A stretch of 64,000 nt of DNA from Nymphaea colorata (taxonomy: Eukaryota > Streptophyta > Magnoliopsida > Nymphaeales > Nymphaeaceae). The notes under the pieces are model-generated. The model made no database searches, was not told the DNA's origin, and was given only the letters and a program-made list of their open reading frames with translations. Location: contig NC_045148.1 of NCBI RefSeq assembly GCF_008831285.2, forward strand, positions 498,001 through 562,000, written 5' to 3'. A program made the position numbers and the translations under genes. Below, in pieces: positions 14,035 to 26,400 of this stretch; the stretch's first letter is position 1, and every line of letters starts with the position of its first letter.

Positions 14035-15942
14035 ATAATTTAATATTATATAACACTATATAAAACTATAATATTATATAACACTATATAAGAATATAAC
14101 ACTACATAACACTATAACAATATAACACTATATAACAATATAATATATATAACACAGTAATAGTATATGACACTATAAAACATTGTAACATTATAGACTT
14201 TAACATGATGTAACACTATAACACTATATAACATTGTAAGAGTATATGACACCTTAGCATTATATAACACCACATAATGATACATAATACTATAACACTA
14301 TATAACACAATAACACTGACATAACACCATAAAATTTTATGACATTATAATTTTGTAATAATATGTGACTCTATATAGCACTATAAAACTACAACACAAT
14401 AACTACATATCACATGACATTATATGACACTATAACACTACATTACAAAATAACACTATATAACATTTTTATGATATAACAATACAACGTTATAACACTA
14501 TAACACTACAACAACACAAAACACTGTATAACACATTGACTATAAAACTATACAACACTATAATTGCATAACTCTATATAATGTTGTAACACTATAACAC
14601 TATATAACATGATAACACCACAACACTATAAAACACTATATAACAAGATAACACTATATAAAACTACATTACACTATGACACTATATAAAATGATAACAC
14701 TATAACACCATATAACAACATATAAAACTATAACACCATATAAAACTATAAAGTTGTATAATACTATATAATACTATAGTATTATATAACACATTAACAC
14801 AATAACACTATATTAAAATATAATACTATAGAACACAATAATACTGTAATATAATAACACTACATAACACTATAAGGCTAAAACACTATAACACTATAAT
14901 ATGATTTAACACAATATAACACAATAACATTATATTATACTATAACAACATATAACACTACAACAATATTTAACACTATATAATACTATAACACAATATG
15001 ACACAATAACACAATAAAACACTATCACACAACAATACTACATAAAACTACATAATACTACAATACTATATAGCAATATATAACACTATAACATTACATA
15101 ATACTATAACACAATAACACCATATATCACTATAACACTACAACACTATAAAACATTATAGGACTATGACATTATATAACACTATATAACTCTAAAACAT
15201 TATGACATTATATGACACTATCACTATAACATTATATAACACTATAACCTTATAAGGCTACGTAGCACTATAACAATATATAACACTACATGACATTATA
15301 ACACAATATAACATTACATGACATTATAATACTATGTAACGCTATGATACTACAAAACTATATAACACTACGACACTACAAGGTTATATAATACAATAAC
15401 ACTATAACACTATATGACACTATAAAACACTATAACATGATATAACACTATATAACACCATATCACTATATAATAATATAACACTATATAAATCTATAAC
15501 ACAATACAACACTATATAACATTAAATAATACTATATAATTCGATAACACCATAACACTATGACATTATATAACTATGTATAACAGTGTAATGCTATAAC
15601 ACTATGTAACACTATATAACATTATGACATATATAACATTATAATACAATAACATTATAACACTATATAACACTATATAACACAATATAACTCTTTAACT
15701 ATATAACATTATGTAACACTCTATATAACTTTAACATTATGTAAAACTATAACACGATATAATACTATAACATGATAACACCACAGAACACTATAACACT
15801 ATATAATTATACAATACTCTGTATCGCAATAATAGTATGTGACATTATAATATGTTGTAACTACACTATAAGACTTTATAACACTATAACACTATATAAC
15901 ATTACAACAATGTATAACACTTTAACATTACGTAACACTATG

Positions 15943-18396
15943 TGTAAGCCCCACGATTTTCTCTCCTTATCCTTTTCCAACTATCAAGCTTATCAAAGGG
16001 AGAGATCTGTGGAAAAGATAGGGATAAGGGCATATGTAACCACATTTTACAGCAAGGACTTTTCTGTTACCGCAGGCTTAGAGGAGCTCGTCCAACATTA
16101 GAAAGAAAGAGAGAGAGAGAACGAGTGAGAAACGTTTTCCTTTTTGCTCTCTTCTTGGAACTGAGGCTCGTGGCTGCGGGAAGAGAACCAGAAGCAGGGG
16201 TTGCTGTTGGAAGTTGCTACAAAGTTCAAAGGTATGGGGATTTTCGATCATGAATGGAGCATGAAGCCTGTATATTTTGAGTTTGTATAGATACATATAC
16301 ATGTAGAATGAATCCAAGCATGAGGTTCTAGATTCCCGTTCTGCTTATGTTTTACTCGGATTTTCTGTATTACGCTATGGGTGTTCATCCGTGAGAAACC
16401 AAACTACATTCAATCCTAAAAAAAAAGCAGAGCATGCTTATCTGATATAAAAACACACACACAAAAAAATGGGGTACGGTCTTTACTGAGGGGTTTCGAC
16501 TGAAACCCCCGTTCAGTCATCCCCTCCCGTGAAGAACGAGGCCTCGATTTCCTTTTTCTTTTGCCACGGACGCCGACAGCAGGGGCGTTTTCTTCAATCT
16601 TCTTGTTGCTGGAGAGCTCCAAGAGAAGGGAACACCGTGATGGTTGTAACAGAAGCGGTTTGGGGGAAAACAGTAACCCTCCCGTCGTTCCTCCTTCCCT
16701 GTCGGTTCCTCCACACGTCGCAAGGCAGAGATGAAAAACGGTAGCAGCAGAGGAGGCAGCGGCGGCTAAGAGGGTCGGACGGTCGATTGGAAGCAGCGCA
16801 CGAAGAACCCTAGCGTCAGGGTAGGGGAGGAAGACAATCTCCTCCTCTCTGGTTCGTTCCCCTTTGAGGACGACGAAAGCTTCACCGTCGAGCGAACCAT
16901 GCGAGGAAGGAGCCTTGGCGCGAGACAGAGAGATCTCTCTCTGGTTTTGGTCATGGAAGCAAGGTGGAGACTCCACCACCGGACGAATACGAAGACGAGG
17001 AAGAGGCGCTCGTGAGGAGAGAGAAAACGCAGGCGTGAAATGAAGAAAAACGAGCGTGGGCCAAATTTATATCAATGATGAAAAATTACAAAGCGGGTCC
17101 ACCTAATTAGCATAATTTACGAATAAGCTGTTATAAATTTTAGAACACAATGCCGCAACGTTTTTGCTGAAAACCTCTTCAAAAAGAGGTTTGTGAGAGA
17201 AATTTTCAGTAAAAACCGGGGTTTAATGTGAAATCACGTTTTGGTACCCTCTCAGTTTCTTAAATTGTCAAAAAGGGGGTTTTCTTATATTTGTATGTAA
17301 TTTCGAAGGAAAAACGTAATGTTATACATTATTGCTCTGTGGTACCTTTTGGGTTATTTAAATTTCAGGAGAAGGCTATTGAACTATCTTGTTTTGAAAT
17401 AGTGATTATTGTGTTAATTTTAAACGTGATGTGTTTTGCGTTATGGCATTACTACTAGACTTTGCTTCGTTGTCATTGAATTGAATTAGAAATGTCTTGT
17501 TGTTTCTGTCCGAGAAACCGAGCCTGAGGGCGGTTTCTGTGAGAGGTACTAGACGATGTCTAGCATTGAGAAACCCTCACTTTTGAAATTCGAAGGTGAA
17601 ACGTGGACTTTGTGCGATGGTTTATGCGAGTGCGAGCTTTCTGTTTTGCCCAGTGTTTGGTTTTGTCCCGGGAGGTAGTGGTCACACTCCTCTGGCTGTA
17701 CTGGAGGGCCCACAGGGTATTGGGCGGCACAAGGGCCCGGGGTACTACTGCTGTGTTGGGAGAGAGCCATCTCCTGGTCCCTCAAACCGGGTTCCTAGAG
17801 GGGCCATGCTGCTGCAGCGGCGATCTGGGATATCTCAGGAGGCTTCACTTCAGGTACCCTCGATCCGTTGGATCGCCTGGTGAAGAGATGTTCTGTTCTG
17901 CCCGTGAGTGCCCACGGGGATTTCTGTTGCTCGGCACGATGACCTTGACATTGTCAGAGGACCACGGTTGGAAGCCTACGAAATTTTGGGAGGTTGTGCA
18001 CACCTCGTTTTGTTGCTGAACATGTGACGTTACTCTAATATGTGTTAAGATTTGAAGATATTTGTTTTACAAAAAACCAGATATTATTTTGATGGGCCAT
18101 GTTCCACACATGGCTGGATTTTCTCATACTCAGAGGAATTCTGACCCTTCTTTCTATCTACAGGTAGTCCTTGATAGATTTTGGCTTTGGAGCGACGACC
18201 TCAGTCTTGTGATAGACGGGCATTGGCATTCTGGGCACTGCGTCGGTTTTGGAGATTTGTGGTTATTTTTGTTTGGGTCCAGTATTTTATTATCGAAATA
18301 AAACAATGTCTTCTGTTCTGGTCATGACTCAATATTGCTTCCGCTATATTATATAAATGAAAGAAAATTTTTGGTGTCAAAAATTGGGTCGTGACA
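15943..18396 (+). repeat. Left (5') LTR, 2,454 bp
   Basis: It begins TGTAAGCCCCACG and ends GGGTCGTGACA. It is more GC-balanced than the surrounding array and carries a short GA tract near 16111 and an AATAAA signal at 18297-18302. Reading frames of up to 187 codons occur on both strands in identical form in the right LTR; none resembles a known protein, and I treat them as chance frames. Confidence 0.96.
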
Positions 18397-18400
18397 ACTT

Positions 18401-18413
18401 TGGTATCAGAGCC
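18401..18413 (+). other. Primer-binding site (tRNA-iMet type)
   Basis: TGGTATCAGAGCC lies four bases after the left LTR. It is complementary to the 3' end of plant initiator tRNA-Met, the usual minus-strand primer for these elements. Confidence 0.93.
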
Positions 18414-18565
18414 CAGTGTCTAGAGTCCATGTCCAATGCCAATGTCGATCACAAGCAGAAGAAGGTCATTCGAGCAAATTAAAGAAGGGTGTTTTTGATT
18501 TATTGTGAATATTGAGTTTCGAAGTTTTATATTTGTCCTAAATGATTGTGTTTTTACTGTAGCTT

Positions 18566-18992
18566 TTATGGGTCTCATGAATCGGATATTTCATGAGTAC
18601 TAGGATCGATTCGTCATAGTAATTATCGATGATGTGCTAGTGTACTTGGAGTGTTAAGCATCACATGCAGTACATCTCGAGCATGTGTTGAAAATTTTGA
18701 GACAAGACTAACTGTATGCCAAGTACTCCAAGTGAGAGTTTTGGCTAGACAAAATAAATTTCTTGGGACACATCATCTCTAAGGAGGGAGTGTCAGTTGA
18801 TCTGGCCAAGGTAGAAGTTGTTCAACAATGAAATGTGCCAACCAATGTGACCAAAATAATAAGTTTTCTTGGTTTGGCATGTTATTACAGGAAGTTCATT
18901 AAGAATTTCTCGAGAATTGCAACCCCAATAACAAAAATGCTTTAGAAGAGAGTGAAATTTACGTGGACAGATGATGTCAGAAGAGTTTCCAG
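18566..18992 (+). pseudogene. Reverse transcriptase remnant of the LTR element
   Basis: Starting at FMGLMNRIFHEY, the text follows the second half of a Ty3/gypsy reverse transcriptase, including IIDDVLVY (the catalytic Asp pair), FLGHIISKEGVSVD and FLGLACYYRKFI. At least five in-frame stops interrupt it, several of them at codons expected to be Trp, Cys or Gln. Everything upstream in pol, and all of gag, is absent: only about 150 bp of non-coding leader separates it from the primer-binding site. It cannot encode an active enzyme. Confidence 0.9.
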
Positions 18993-19440
18993 ATGTTGAA
19001 AGATAGTTTGACAAGTGCTCCAATTCTAACACTACCAAAAGGGAGAAAAGAGATTGTGGTATATATTGATGCTTCAGGAACAGGTTATGGAGCCGTGCTT
19101 ATGCAAGGAGATAAAGTCATAGCATATGCCTCTAGACAACTAAAACAACACGAGAAGAACTATCCAACACATGATTTGGAATTAGGAGCAGTGGTATTTG
19201 CATTAAAAATATGGAAACATTATCTCTATGGTGTGGAATTTGAAGTATTTTCTAACCACAAATCTCTCGAATATTTGTTCTCGCAGAAGGAATTGGACGT
19301 AAGATAGAGAAGATGGTTGGAATATCTTAAAGATTATGACTTTGAGATAAAGTATAATCCAGGAAAGGTCAATGTGGTAGATGATGCACTCAGTAGAAAG
19401 GTGCCTGCTAAAGCTGCTGGATTGTTAATGCAGACATGAA
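18993..19440 (+). pseudogene. RNase H remnant of the LTR element
   Basis: The domain starts around [20 protein letters not shown]. The first catalytic Asp (YIDAS) and the Glu (HDLELGAV) are present, but the conserved TDHKSL motif reads SNHKSL, replacing a catalytic Asp with Asn. An in-frame TAG follows in RQRRWLEYL (Gln codon to stop), and a TGA falls at a probable Trp codon just before the integrase frame. It is not functional. Confidence 0.9.
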
Positions 19441-19442
19441 AT

Positions 19443-20951
19443 TTGGTGAAAGACTTTGAGCAATTGCATCCATTACGAGATGATAATGGAACAGTGAAGT
19501 GTGCTGGAATTAGACGAGATAGGTTTCTTGAAGAAATCATTGAGAAACAAAAACAGAGCCCTGAATATGCAAAGTTAATACTTGAGTGTCACAAGGAGGA
19601 AGAAACTCTTTATTCTGAAGATGACGATGGATCTATATGGTTCAATGGTGGATTGTGGGTTCCGAATGATCATGAGGTGAAAAACAAACTGCTAGAAGAG
19701 GCACACAAGACAAGATACACCATACATCCAGGAAGCACAAAGATGTATCAAAATTTAAGGATAAACTTCTGGTGGCCAGGAATGAAGAAAGAGATTGCTG
19801 AGTTCGTCTCACGATGCTTGGTGTGTCAACAGGTTAAAGTGGAACATCAGAAACCAGGTGGTTTGATGCAACAGATCGAAATTCCTCAATGGAAATGGGA
19901 AGACATTACCATGGACTTCGTAGTGGGGTTACCACGTACTCGACGACAACACGATGCTATTTGGGTAGTGGTAGACCGCCTAACTAAGTCTGCACATTTT
20001 CTTCCGATCAAGATTTCACAATCACTAGAAAGTCTGGCAGATTTGTATGTTGATGAAATTGTGAGACTTCATGGAATCCCTAAATCAATAATCTCCGACA
20101 GAGATCCAAGATTTACATCCAAGTTTTGGCGAAGGTTGCAGGAAGCGTTGGGAACAAAATTGAAACTGAGTACAGCATTTCATCCGCAGACAGATGGACA
20201 GTCTGAACGAACCATCCAGACTCTTGAAGACATGTTAAGAGCTTGTGTTTTGCAGTGGAAGGGTGAATGGGATAAACATGTGAAGTTGGCTGAATTTGCC
20301 TACAACAACAGCTATCACTCTAGCATTGGAATGGCTCCGTTTGAAGCTCTTTATGGCCGACCTTGTAGATCACCGTCGTGTTGGACTGAGATAGGAGACA
20401 ACAAGATTGAGGATCCTTTAGTAATACAACATTATACTGATCAAGTCAACATGATTAGAAAGAAATTATTGGCTGCCCAAAGTCGACAAAAGAGTTATGC
20501 AGACCAACGACGAAGAGAGCTAGCTTTTGAAGCAGGAGATCATGTTTTTATCAAGATATCACCCACTAAAAGTGTTTTTCGATTCGGAAAGAAAGGAAAA
20601 TTAAGTCCAAGATACATTGGTCCATTCGAGATTCTGGAAAAAGTTGGAGTGGTGGCATATCGAATTGCACTTCCACTACAATATAGTCATGTTCATCCAG
20701 TATTTCATGTGTCGATGCTAAGGAAATATGTACCTGATCCTTCGCATGTGATAGACTACGAAGAGGTTGATTTGCAAGAGGACGTGACAACAGATGAAAA
20801 GCCACTTCGAATCATAGACCGGAAGGAACATGCGTTGCGAAAGAAGACCATCCCATTAGTTCAAGTGGAATGGCAACATCATGGCATCAAAGAATGTACG
20901 TAGGAACCAGAAGAAGACATGAAAAATAGCTACCCTCAACTATTTCAATAA
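19443..20951 (+). CDS. Integrase with C-terminal chromodomain (retrotransposon pol fragment)
   Basis: A 486-codon open frame (19443-20903). The HHCC zinc-binding module spans HKTRYTIH to CLVCQQ. The catalytic core shows the Asp of TMDFVVGLP, the Asp of IISDRDPRF and the Glu of GQSERTIQTLED, so the DDE triad is intact. A GPF(E)ILEKVG-type C-terminal module and a chromodomain tail follow (VQVEWQHHG...EPEEDM). The tail is interrupted by one TAG at an expected Trp codon (ECT*EPEED) and then runs to a TAA at 20951. Integrase inserts the cDNA into the chromosome, and chromodomains can guide it to heterochromatin. As the rest of pol is dead, this is best read as a decaying remnant. The initiating Met is arbitrary. 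Confidence 0.9.
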
Positions 20952-20982
20952 GGTACGCTAAAATTTCGAGGACGAAATTTCT

Positions 20983-20998
20983 TTTTAGGGGGGAAGAA
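20983..20998 (+). other. Polypurine tract
   Basis: A purine run containing AGGGGGGAAGAA directly precedes the right LTR, as expected for the plus-strand primer. Confidence 0.85.
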
Positions 20999-23452
20999 TG
21001 TAAGCCCCACGATTTTCTCTCCTTATCCTTTTCCAACTATCAAGCTTATCAAAGGGAGAGATCTGTGGAAAAGATAGGGATAAGGGCATATGTAACCACA
21101 TTTTACAGCAAGGACTTTTCTGTTACCGCAGGCTTAGAGGAGCTCGTCCAACATTAGAAAGAAAGAGAGAGAGAGAACGAGTGAGAAACGTTTTCCTTTT
21201 TGCTCTCTTCTTGGAACTGAGGCTCGTGGCTGCGGGAAGAGAACCAGAAGCAGGGGTTGCTGTTGGAAGTTGCTACAAAGTTCAAAGGTATGGGGATTTT
21301 CGATCATGAATGGAGCATGAAGCCTGTATATTTTGAGTTTGTATAGATACATATACATGTAGAATGAATCCAAGCATGAGGTTCTAGATTCCCGTTCTGC
21401 TTATGTTTTACTCGGATTTTCTGTATTACGCTATGGGTGTTCATCCGTGAGAAACCAAACTACATTCAATCCTAAAAAAAAAGCAGAGCATGCTTATCTG
21501 ATATAAAAACACACACACAAAAAAATGGGGTACGGTCTTTACTGAGGGGTTTCGACTGAAACCCCCGTTCAGTCATCCCCTCCCGTGAAGAACGAGGCCT
21601 CGATTTCCTTTTTCTTCTGCCACGGACGCCGACAGCAGGGGCGTTTTCTTCAATCTTCTTGTTGCTGGAGAGCTCCAAGAGAAGGGAACACCGTGATGGT
21701 TGTAACAGAAGCGGTTTGGGGGAAAACAGTAACCCTCCCGTCGTTCCTCCTTCCCTGCCGGTTCCTCCACACGTCGCAAGGCAGAGATGAAAAACGGTAG
21801 CAGCAGAGGAGGCAGCGGCGGCTAAGAGGGTCGGACGGTCGATTGCAAGCAGCGCACGAAGAACCCTAGCGTCAGGGCAGGGGAGGAAGACAATCTCCTC
21901 CTCTCTGGTTCGTTCCCCTTTGAGGACGACGAAAGCTTCACCGTCGAGCGAACCATGCGAGGAAGGAGCCTTGGCGCGAGACAAAGAGATCTCTCTCTGG
22001 TTTTGGTCATGGAAGCAAGGTGGAGACTCCACCACCGGACGAATACGAAGACGAGGAAGAGGCGCTCGTGAGGAGAGAGAAAACGCAGGCGTGAAATGAA
22101 GAAAAACGAGCGTGGGCCAAATTTATATCAATGATGAAAAATTACAGAGCGGGTCCACCTAATTAGCATAATTTACGAATAAGCTGTTATAAATTTTAGA
22201 ACACAATGCCGCAACGTTTTTGCTGAAAACCTCTTCAAAAAGAGGTTTGTGAGAGAAATTTTCAGTAAAAACCGGGGTTTAATGTGAAATCACGTTTTGG
22301 TACCCTCTCAGTTTCTTAAATTGTCAAAAAGGGGGTTTTCTTATATTTGTATGTAATTTCGAAGGAAAAACGTAATGTTATACATTATTGCTCTGTGGTA
22401 CCTTTTGGGTTATTTAAATTTCAGGAGAAGGCTATTGAACTATCTTGTTTTGAAATAGTGATTATTGTGTTAATTTTAAACGTGATGTGTTTTGCGTTAT
22501 GGCATTACTACTAGACTTTGCTTCGTTGTCATTGAATTGAATTAGAAATGTCTTGTTGTTTCTGTCCGAGAAACCGAGCCTGAGGGCGGTTTCTGTGAGA
22601 GGTACTAGACGATGTCTAGCATTGAGAAACCCTCACTTTTGAAATTCGAAGGTGAAACGTGGACTTTGTGCGATGGTTTATGCGAGTGCGAGCTTTCTGT
22701 TTTGCCCAGTGTTTGGTTTTGTCCCGGGAGGTAGTGGTCACACTCCTCTGGCTGTACTGGAGGGCCCACAGGGTATTGGGCGGCACAAGGGCCCGGGGTA
22801 CTGCTGCTGTGTTGGGAGAGAGCCATCTCCTGGTCCCTCAAACCGGGTTCCTAGAGGGGCCATGCTGCTGCAGCGGCGATCTGGGATATCTCAGGAGGCT
22901 TCACTTCAGGTACCCTCGATCCGTTGGATCGCCTGGTGAAGAGATGTTCTGTTCTGCCCGTGAGTGCCCACGGGGATTTCTGTTGCTCGGCACGATGACC
23001 TTGACATTGTCAGAGGACCACGGTTGGAAGCCTACGAAATTTTGGGAGGTTGTGCACACCTCGTTTTGTTGCTGAACATGTGACGTTACTCTAATATGTG
23101 TTAAGATTTGAAGATATTTGTTTTACAAAAAACCAGATATTATTTTGATGGGCCATGTTCCACACATGGCTGGATTTTCTCATACTCAGAGGAATTCTGA
23201 CCCTTCTTTCTATCTACAGGTAGTCCTTGATAGATTTTGGCTTTGGAGCGACGACCTCAGTCTTGTGATAGACGGGCATTGGCATTCTGGGCACTGCGTC
23301 GGTTTTGGAGATTTGTGGTTATTTTTGTTTGGGTCCAGTATTTTATTATCGAAATAAAACAATGTCTTCTGTTCTGGTCATGACTCAATATTGCTTCCGC
23401 TATATTATATAAATGAAAGAAAATTTTTGGTGTCAAAAATTGGGTCGTGACA
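20999..23452 (+). repeat. Right (3') LTR, 2,454 bp
   Basis: Same length and ends as the left LTR with seven mismatches found by eye (about 99.7 percent identity), offset by 5,056 bp. It is followed immediately by the CTATG target duplication, after which the minisatellite resumes. Confidence 0.96.
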
Positions 23453-26400
23453 CTATGTGATGCTATATAATGCTATAACACTATATAACGCTATAACACA
23501 TGCATAATAACATATAATACTATAACAATATATAACACTATAATTCTGTAACAATATATAACACTACAACACAAAAATTATATATCACATGATAATATAT
23601 AACACTACATCACCATAACACTATCTAATACTATATTACAAAATAACACTATATAATACTATTACACTACAACAATATAATGTTATAACACCATAACACT
23701 ATAACAACAGACAACACTGTATAACTCTTTCACAATACCACTATACAACACTATAATACCATAACTCTATATAATGCTATAACAATATGACACTATATAA
23801 CATGATAACACTATAACACTACATTACATTCTAGCACTATATAACAAGATGACACTATATAAAACTATATTTCACAACGACACTATATAAAGCGATATCA
23901 CTATAACACCATATAACACTATATAAAACTATAACACCATATAAAACTATAATACCGCATAACATTATTAAACACTATATAATACTATAATACTATAATA
24001 CTATATAACACATTAACACGATGATACTATACTACACTATAATACTTCATAACACTATAATACTATAACACTATATACCGCTGTAACACTTTAACGCTAT
24101 TACACTATAACACTATAATATAATATAACATAATATGACAATATATAATACTATTACACTACATAACACTATAACACTAAATAACACTATATAATACTAT
24201 AACTCTATATAACACTATAACACAATATAACACTAACACACTATAACACCATATAATACTCAAACACTATATAACATCACAATACTGTATAACACTACAT
24301 AATACTACAACACTATCACACTATAATACTATATAATACTCAAACACTATATAACACCACAACATTGTATAACACCACATAATACTAGAACACTATATAG
24401 CAATATATAACACTATAATATTATTCAACACTATAACACAATAACACTATATGACACTATAACACTATATAAAACTATATAATACTATAATACATAACAC
24501 TATATAAAACTATATAACACTATGTCAATATATAACACTGTAAAACTACATGACACTATAACACTACAAAACAATGCAACACTATATGACACTATAACAC
24601 TATAATGCAATATAATGATATATAACTATATAACACTATGTGACACTATATAATATTATAACATAGTATAATACTAAAATGCTATATAACACAATATCAC
24701 AACATATCACAATATATTAATATAACACTATATTACACCTTATCACTATATATAATAATATAACAATACATAATTCTATAATACCATATGACACTATATA
24801 ACATAATATAACACTATATAATTTGATAACACTATAATACTATAACATTATATAACAATATAATGCTATAACACAATATAGCACAATAACACTACAACAC
24901 TTTGACCCTAAGTAATACTATAACACTATATGATAGGATAACACCATATAACACTATAACATTATAACACAATATAATACTACATAACAGTATAACACTC
25001 TAATACTATATAACACTATAACACTATACATCGCTATATAACACCATGAGCCTATTAATCTATAACACTAAAACATTATATAACAATATATAACACTATG
25101 ACACTATATAATACTATATAACAGAATAACATTATGACACTATGACACTATACATTATATGAGACTAGAAAACACTATAACACTATATAACAAAATAACA
25201 CTATATAACACTATAACCCAATATAACATTATACAACACCATATAATACACTATATATGACTATAACACTATATAACACTGTAACACTATGACACTCTAT
25301 CGCAATATAACATTATATAATAGTATAAAATTATATAACACCATAACACTATAACAATACATAACACTACATAACACTGTAACACTATAATACTATAACA
25401 CTATATAACACTATAATACTATAACACTATGTGACATTATAACAATATACCACTATATAACACGACAACACAATTAAAGTATATAACAAATTATAACACT
25501 ATAACAGTTTAAAGTATAGAGCACTATGTAACATTATATAACACTATATAACGCTATAACATTATAACACTATATAACACTATAACATTATATGACACTA
25601 TAACATTATATAACACTATAACACTATAACACCATGTGACACAAAAAGAATGTACCGTTATATAACACGAGCACACAATTAGATTACATAACAATTTATA
25701 ACACTATAACAGTGTAACACTGTATAACACTATATCACTATAAACACTGCATAATACTATGACACTCCTATGCAATGACACTATAACATTATATAACATT
25801 ATAATACTAACACAACAACACAATGTCACTATATAACACTTTAGCACTACAACACTTTATAGCATTATAATTATGACAAAATAACACTATATAACATCAT
25901 ATAACACCGTAAAGCTATAGAACTTTATATAACACTATATAACTTTATATAACACTTACATAACACTATTACACAGTTCCATTGGATGACACTATAGCAC
26001 TATAAAACACTATTGCACTATAACACTATAAAACATCATATCACCCGATAACACTATAACAATAAAAACTCTATGTAACACTATATAACACTATGTAATA
26101 TTATAATACAATATAACACTATAACTCAATAACACTATAACAATGTATATAACATCATAACACCATATGAAACCATAACATTACATAAGACTATAAAACA
26201 CTATAATATATATAACACTATAATACCCTGACACCATAACACTATAAGACTGCAACATTATATAACTCTATAACACTATATAACACTATAACACTGTAAA
26301 TTTATAACACTATCTAACATTAAAAATCTATATAACACAATAGAACAATATAATCTATGACACGCATAAAACAATATCACATTATATGACACAATATAAC

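Larger units (their letters stand above)
7431..15942. repeat. ATAACACTAT minisatellite array, left arm
   Basis: This is near-continuous degenerate tandem repeat. Units of 10 bp (ATAACACTAT) and 8 bp (ATAACACT) are interspersed with variants such as ATAATACTAT, ATGACACTAT and ATAACATTAT. The plus strand is almost free of G, so all units point the same way. Stops (TAA) are frequent in every plus frame, so the array is non-coding. Longer stretches recur in the same order (see the higher-order segments), which shows amplification at a scale well above the 8-10 bp unit. The arm ends at the CTATG target duplication of the inserted LTR element. Confidence 0.97.
11730..15942. repeat. Higher-order repeat segments inside the minisatellite
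   Basis: The same ordered series of variants recurs. The anchor AACTATATATCACATGAC or a close variant is seen near 11985, 13885, 13965, 14400 and, beyond the LTR insertion, 23575. A second anchor, ATAATGTCGTATAAC or a variant, is near 8050, 12317, 12400, 14750 and 23945. A third, ATAGTATATGACA followed by ACCTTAACATTAT-like text, is near 11745, 13650, 14160 and 15825. After removing the LTR element, spacing between copies is roughly 0.5-2.4 kb, so unit length varies through internal gain and loss. Alignments were made by eye. Confidence 0.7.
15943..23452 (+). mobile_element. Ty3/gypsy LTR retrotransposon, internally deleted and probably non-autonomous
   Basis: A complete insertion: LTRs 15943-18396 and 20999-23452 (2,454 bp each, TG...CA ends), a tRNA-iMet-type primer-binding site directly after the left LTR, a purine tract before the right LTR, and identical CTATG duplications at 15938-15942 and 23453-23457. 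I count seven mismatches between the LTRs (left positions 16561, 16702, 16790, 16822, 16928, 17091, 17747), six of them transitions. The internal region is only 2,602 bp. Gag, protease and the N-terminal half of reverse transcriptase are missing; the rest of reverse transcriptase and RNase H contain stops, while integrase plus chromodomain is mostly open. The chromodomain and iMet site suggest a chromovirus, Tekay/Del-like. Near-identical LTRs with a decayed interior imply movement in trans. Confidence 0.97.

Noticed and set aside
16416-18301. Reading frames of 60-187 codons inside the LTR, repeated at +5,056 bp
   Set aside because: They occur on both strands, resemble nothing known, and are identical in the second copy simply because the LTRs are.
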